Shown: positions 6,279 through 7,295 of the stretch, piece by piece
Layout of the letters: each line of letters opens with the position of its first letter
How positions within the stretch are numbered: position 1 is the first letter of the stretch
Source: an uncultured bacterium
GTDB taxonomy: Bacteria; Actinomycetota; Coriobacteriia; Coriobacteriales; Coriobacteriaceae
Assembly (NCBI GenBank): GCA_905215765.1
Contig: CAJMRP010000100.1
Location: forward strand, 1 to 7,295
Direction of reading: 5' to 3'
DNA: 7,295 nucleotides
The notes under the pieces: generated by a model
Database searches by the model: none
Seen by the model: the letters and a program-made list of their open reading frames with translations, nothing else
What the model was told of the DNA's origin: nothing
Program-made: the position numbers and the translations under genes

Positions 6279-7228
6279 GCATCGCCCCATTTGCGAGCGC
6301 GCGGGTCAAAAGCGCCGTAGGCAAGGTCGACGGCCAAATTGATCACCGAATTCAACAAGGCGATGACCAGCAGCACGCCCTGAATCACCGGATAGTCGCG
6401 ACGCTCGATAGAGCTCGTGACCAGCTGGCCCAAACCGGGGATGTTAAAAATGGCCTCAGTCACCACGGCGCCCGTAATCAGGGCGCCAAAAGAATAGCCG
6501 ACCGAGGTGAGAATCGGCAGCGCTGCGTTGCGCAGGGCATGGGCCAGCACCACGCGAACCTCGGAGACGCCCTTGGCACGCGCCGTCTTGACGCAGTCAA
6601 GCTGCATGGCCTCGATAACGCTCGAACGGGTCATGCGCATGAGCAGGGCCGCCTGCACGCATCCAAGCGATATGGCCGGCAACGCAAGATAGCGTAAATG
6701 GCTGAACCAGCCCTTCGACAGCGGCGCATAGCCGGCCACCGGGAACACACGCAACGTGACGGCAAACAGCCACATAAGCATGAGCGCCATCAAAAAGCCG
6801 GGTATCGCCACGCCCAAAAGAGCAACGACTCGCAAGACCGCGTCAGTGCGCGACCCATGTTTGAGGGCAGCGACGACGCCGCAGGGCAGCGCAATCAACA
6901 GCGCGATGAGCTGCGCCAGAAGCGCGAGCGATAGCGTGGGGCCAAAGTGCTCGGCGATCGCCTGCGTGACGGGCTGGCGCATAAAATACGAATCGCCCAG
7001 GTCGCCGGTAAGCACGCCGCCCATCCACTCAACGTAGCGCTGCGGCAACGGCTCGTTGAGCCCCAGGCTATCGTTGACGCGCTCGATCTGGTCGGCCGAA
7101 GCCTCCATGCCGAGCATCGAAGAAGCCGGGTCACCCGGTGTGAGATAGATAATCAAAAACACGACGACCGAGATGATGAGCATCACCGGAACCATCGCGC
7201 CTATACGTTTGAGCGTGTACTTCAACAT
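6275..7228 (-). CDS. Peptide/nickel-type ABC transporter permease (DppB/OppB-like)
   Basis: The first permease subunit, 317 aa, an integral inner-membrane protein. Span 1 (about 9-29) is followed by the family signature LTPGDPASSMLG (29-40) and an extracytoplasmic region with GDLGDSY (75-81). The BPD transport domain follows with about five spans, and the EAA loop is ARAKGVSEVRVVLAHALRNA (216-235). EAIFNIPGLGQL (258-269) and YGAFDPRARK (304-313) are typical DppB/OppB ends. The start is constrained by an in-frame TAG 9 nt upstream. The nearest good Shine-Dalgarno match, GAGGGG, is about 15 nt away, which is long, so initiation may be weak. It is the first visible gene of the cluster and overlaps the next by 4 nt. 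The substrate-binding protein usually found with these genes is not in the window. Confidence 0.93.
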   Translation of the reverse strand: MLKYTLKRIGAMVPVMLIISVVVFLIIYLTPGDPASSMLGMEASADQIERVNDSLGLNEPLPQRYVEWMGGVLTGDLGDSYFMRQPVTQAIAEHFGPTLSLALLAQLIALLIALPCGVVAALKHGSRTDAVLRVVALLGVAIPGFLMALMLMWLFAVTLRVFPVAGYAPLSKGWFSHLRYLALPAISLGCVQAALLMRMTRSSVIEAMQLDCVKTARAKGVSEVRVVLAHALRNAALPILTSVGYSFGALITGAVVTEAIFNIPGLGQLVTSSIERRDYPVIQGVLLVIALLNSVINLAVDLAYGAFDPRARKWGDA

Positions 7229-7295
7229 GCGAGGCGTCTATTTCCCCTCTGAACGTGGACAGGGCGTGGCGGCCACAGGGGACCAGACCCCTCCA
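7229..7295 (-). other. Region upstream of the permease gene with a short perfect hairpin; no gene assignable
   Basis: The 67 nt to the right edge hold AGGGG/CCCCT arms (7277-7281 with 7288-7292, 6-nt loop) and a GTGGC/GCCAC pair nearer the gene. No T-run follows the hairpin on the minus strand, and I see no convincing -10/-35 pair. One frame stays open from the edge to the TAG upstream of the permease, but it has no recognisable protein features. It may be the end of an upstream gene or plain spacer. Confidence 0.35.

Noticed and set aside
1..7295. CRISPR arrays, tRNA or rRNA genes, insertion sequences
   Set aside because: No regularly spaced direct repeats, cloverleaf, rRNA signature, transposase or terminal inverted repeats flanking a gene were seen.

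Overview
The window is a GC-rich bacterial segment in which every gene I can support lies on the minus strand, tightly packed (gaps of -11 to +29 nt, apart from two of 76 and 155 nt). GC content, codon style, strong AGGGG-type ribosome binding sites and the gene families suggest an anaerobic, probably gut-associated actinomycete of the Coriobacteriia (Collinsella-like). That is a guess from overall style, because no rRNA or marker gene is present.

In transcription order (right to left), the first block is an oligopeptide/dipeptide (or nickel) ABC importer: permease DppB-type (7228-6275), permease DppC-type (6278-5448), ATPase DppD-type (5444-4449) and ATPase DppF-type (4459-3674). No substrate-binding protein is in view; it may lie beyond the right edge. 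After 76 nt with a candidate promoter comes a two-gene redox module. It has a single-subunit protein of the HgdB/YjiM family (3597-2434) and its ATP-dependent ferredoxin-like activator (2278-1514), separated by a 155-nt gap holding an unusual 89-nt palindrome. The pair resembles double-cubane cluster protein and its reductase (E. coli YjiM/YjiL) more than a classical two-subunit 2-hydroxyacyl-CoA dehydratase. Next come a GT4-type glycosyltransferase (1499-333) and then selD (303 to beyond the left edge).

The main result is selD. Plain ORF calling misses it because codon 17, the catalytic Cys position of E. coli SelD, is an in-frame UGA. The reading frame on both sides is unmistakably selenophosphate synthetase, and a strong ribosome binding site precedes the ATG. 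Hairpins just downstream of the UGA are a plausible bacterial SECIS element. This SelD is therefore most likely a selenoprotein whose own synthesis needs selenophosphate.

The 3' half of the window (iron-sulfur redox pair, glycosyltransferase, selD) may form one selenium- or redox-related transcription unit. A glycosyltransferase 29 nt from selD raises the testable idea of selenosugar formation, as in SenB/SenC of selenoneine synthesis, but the sequence alone does not prove this.
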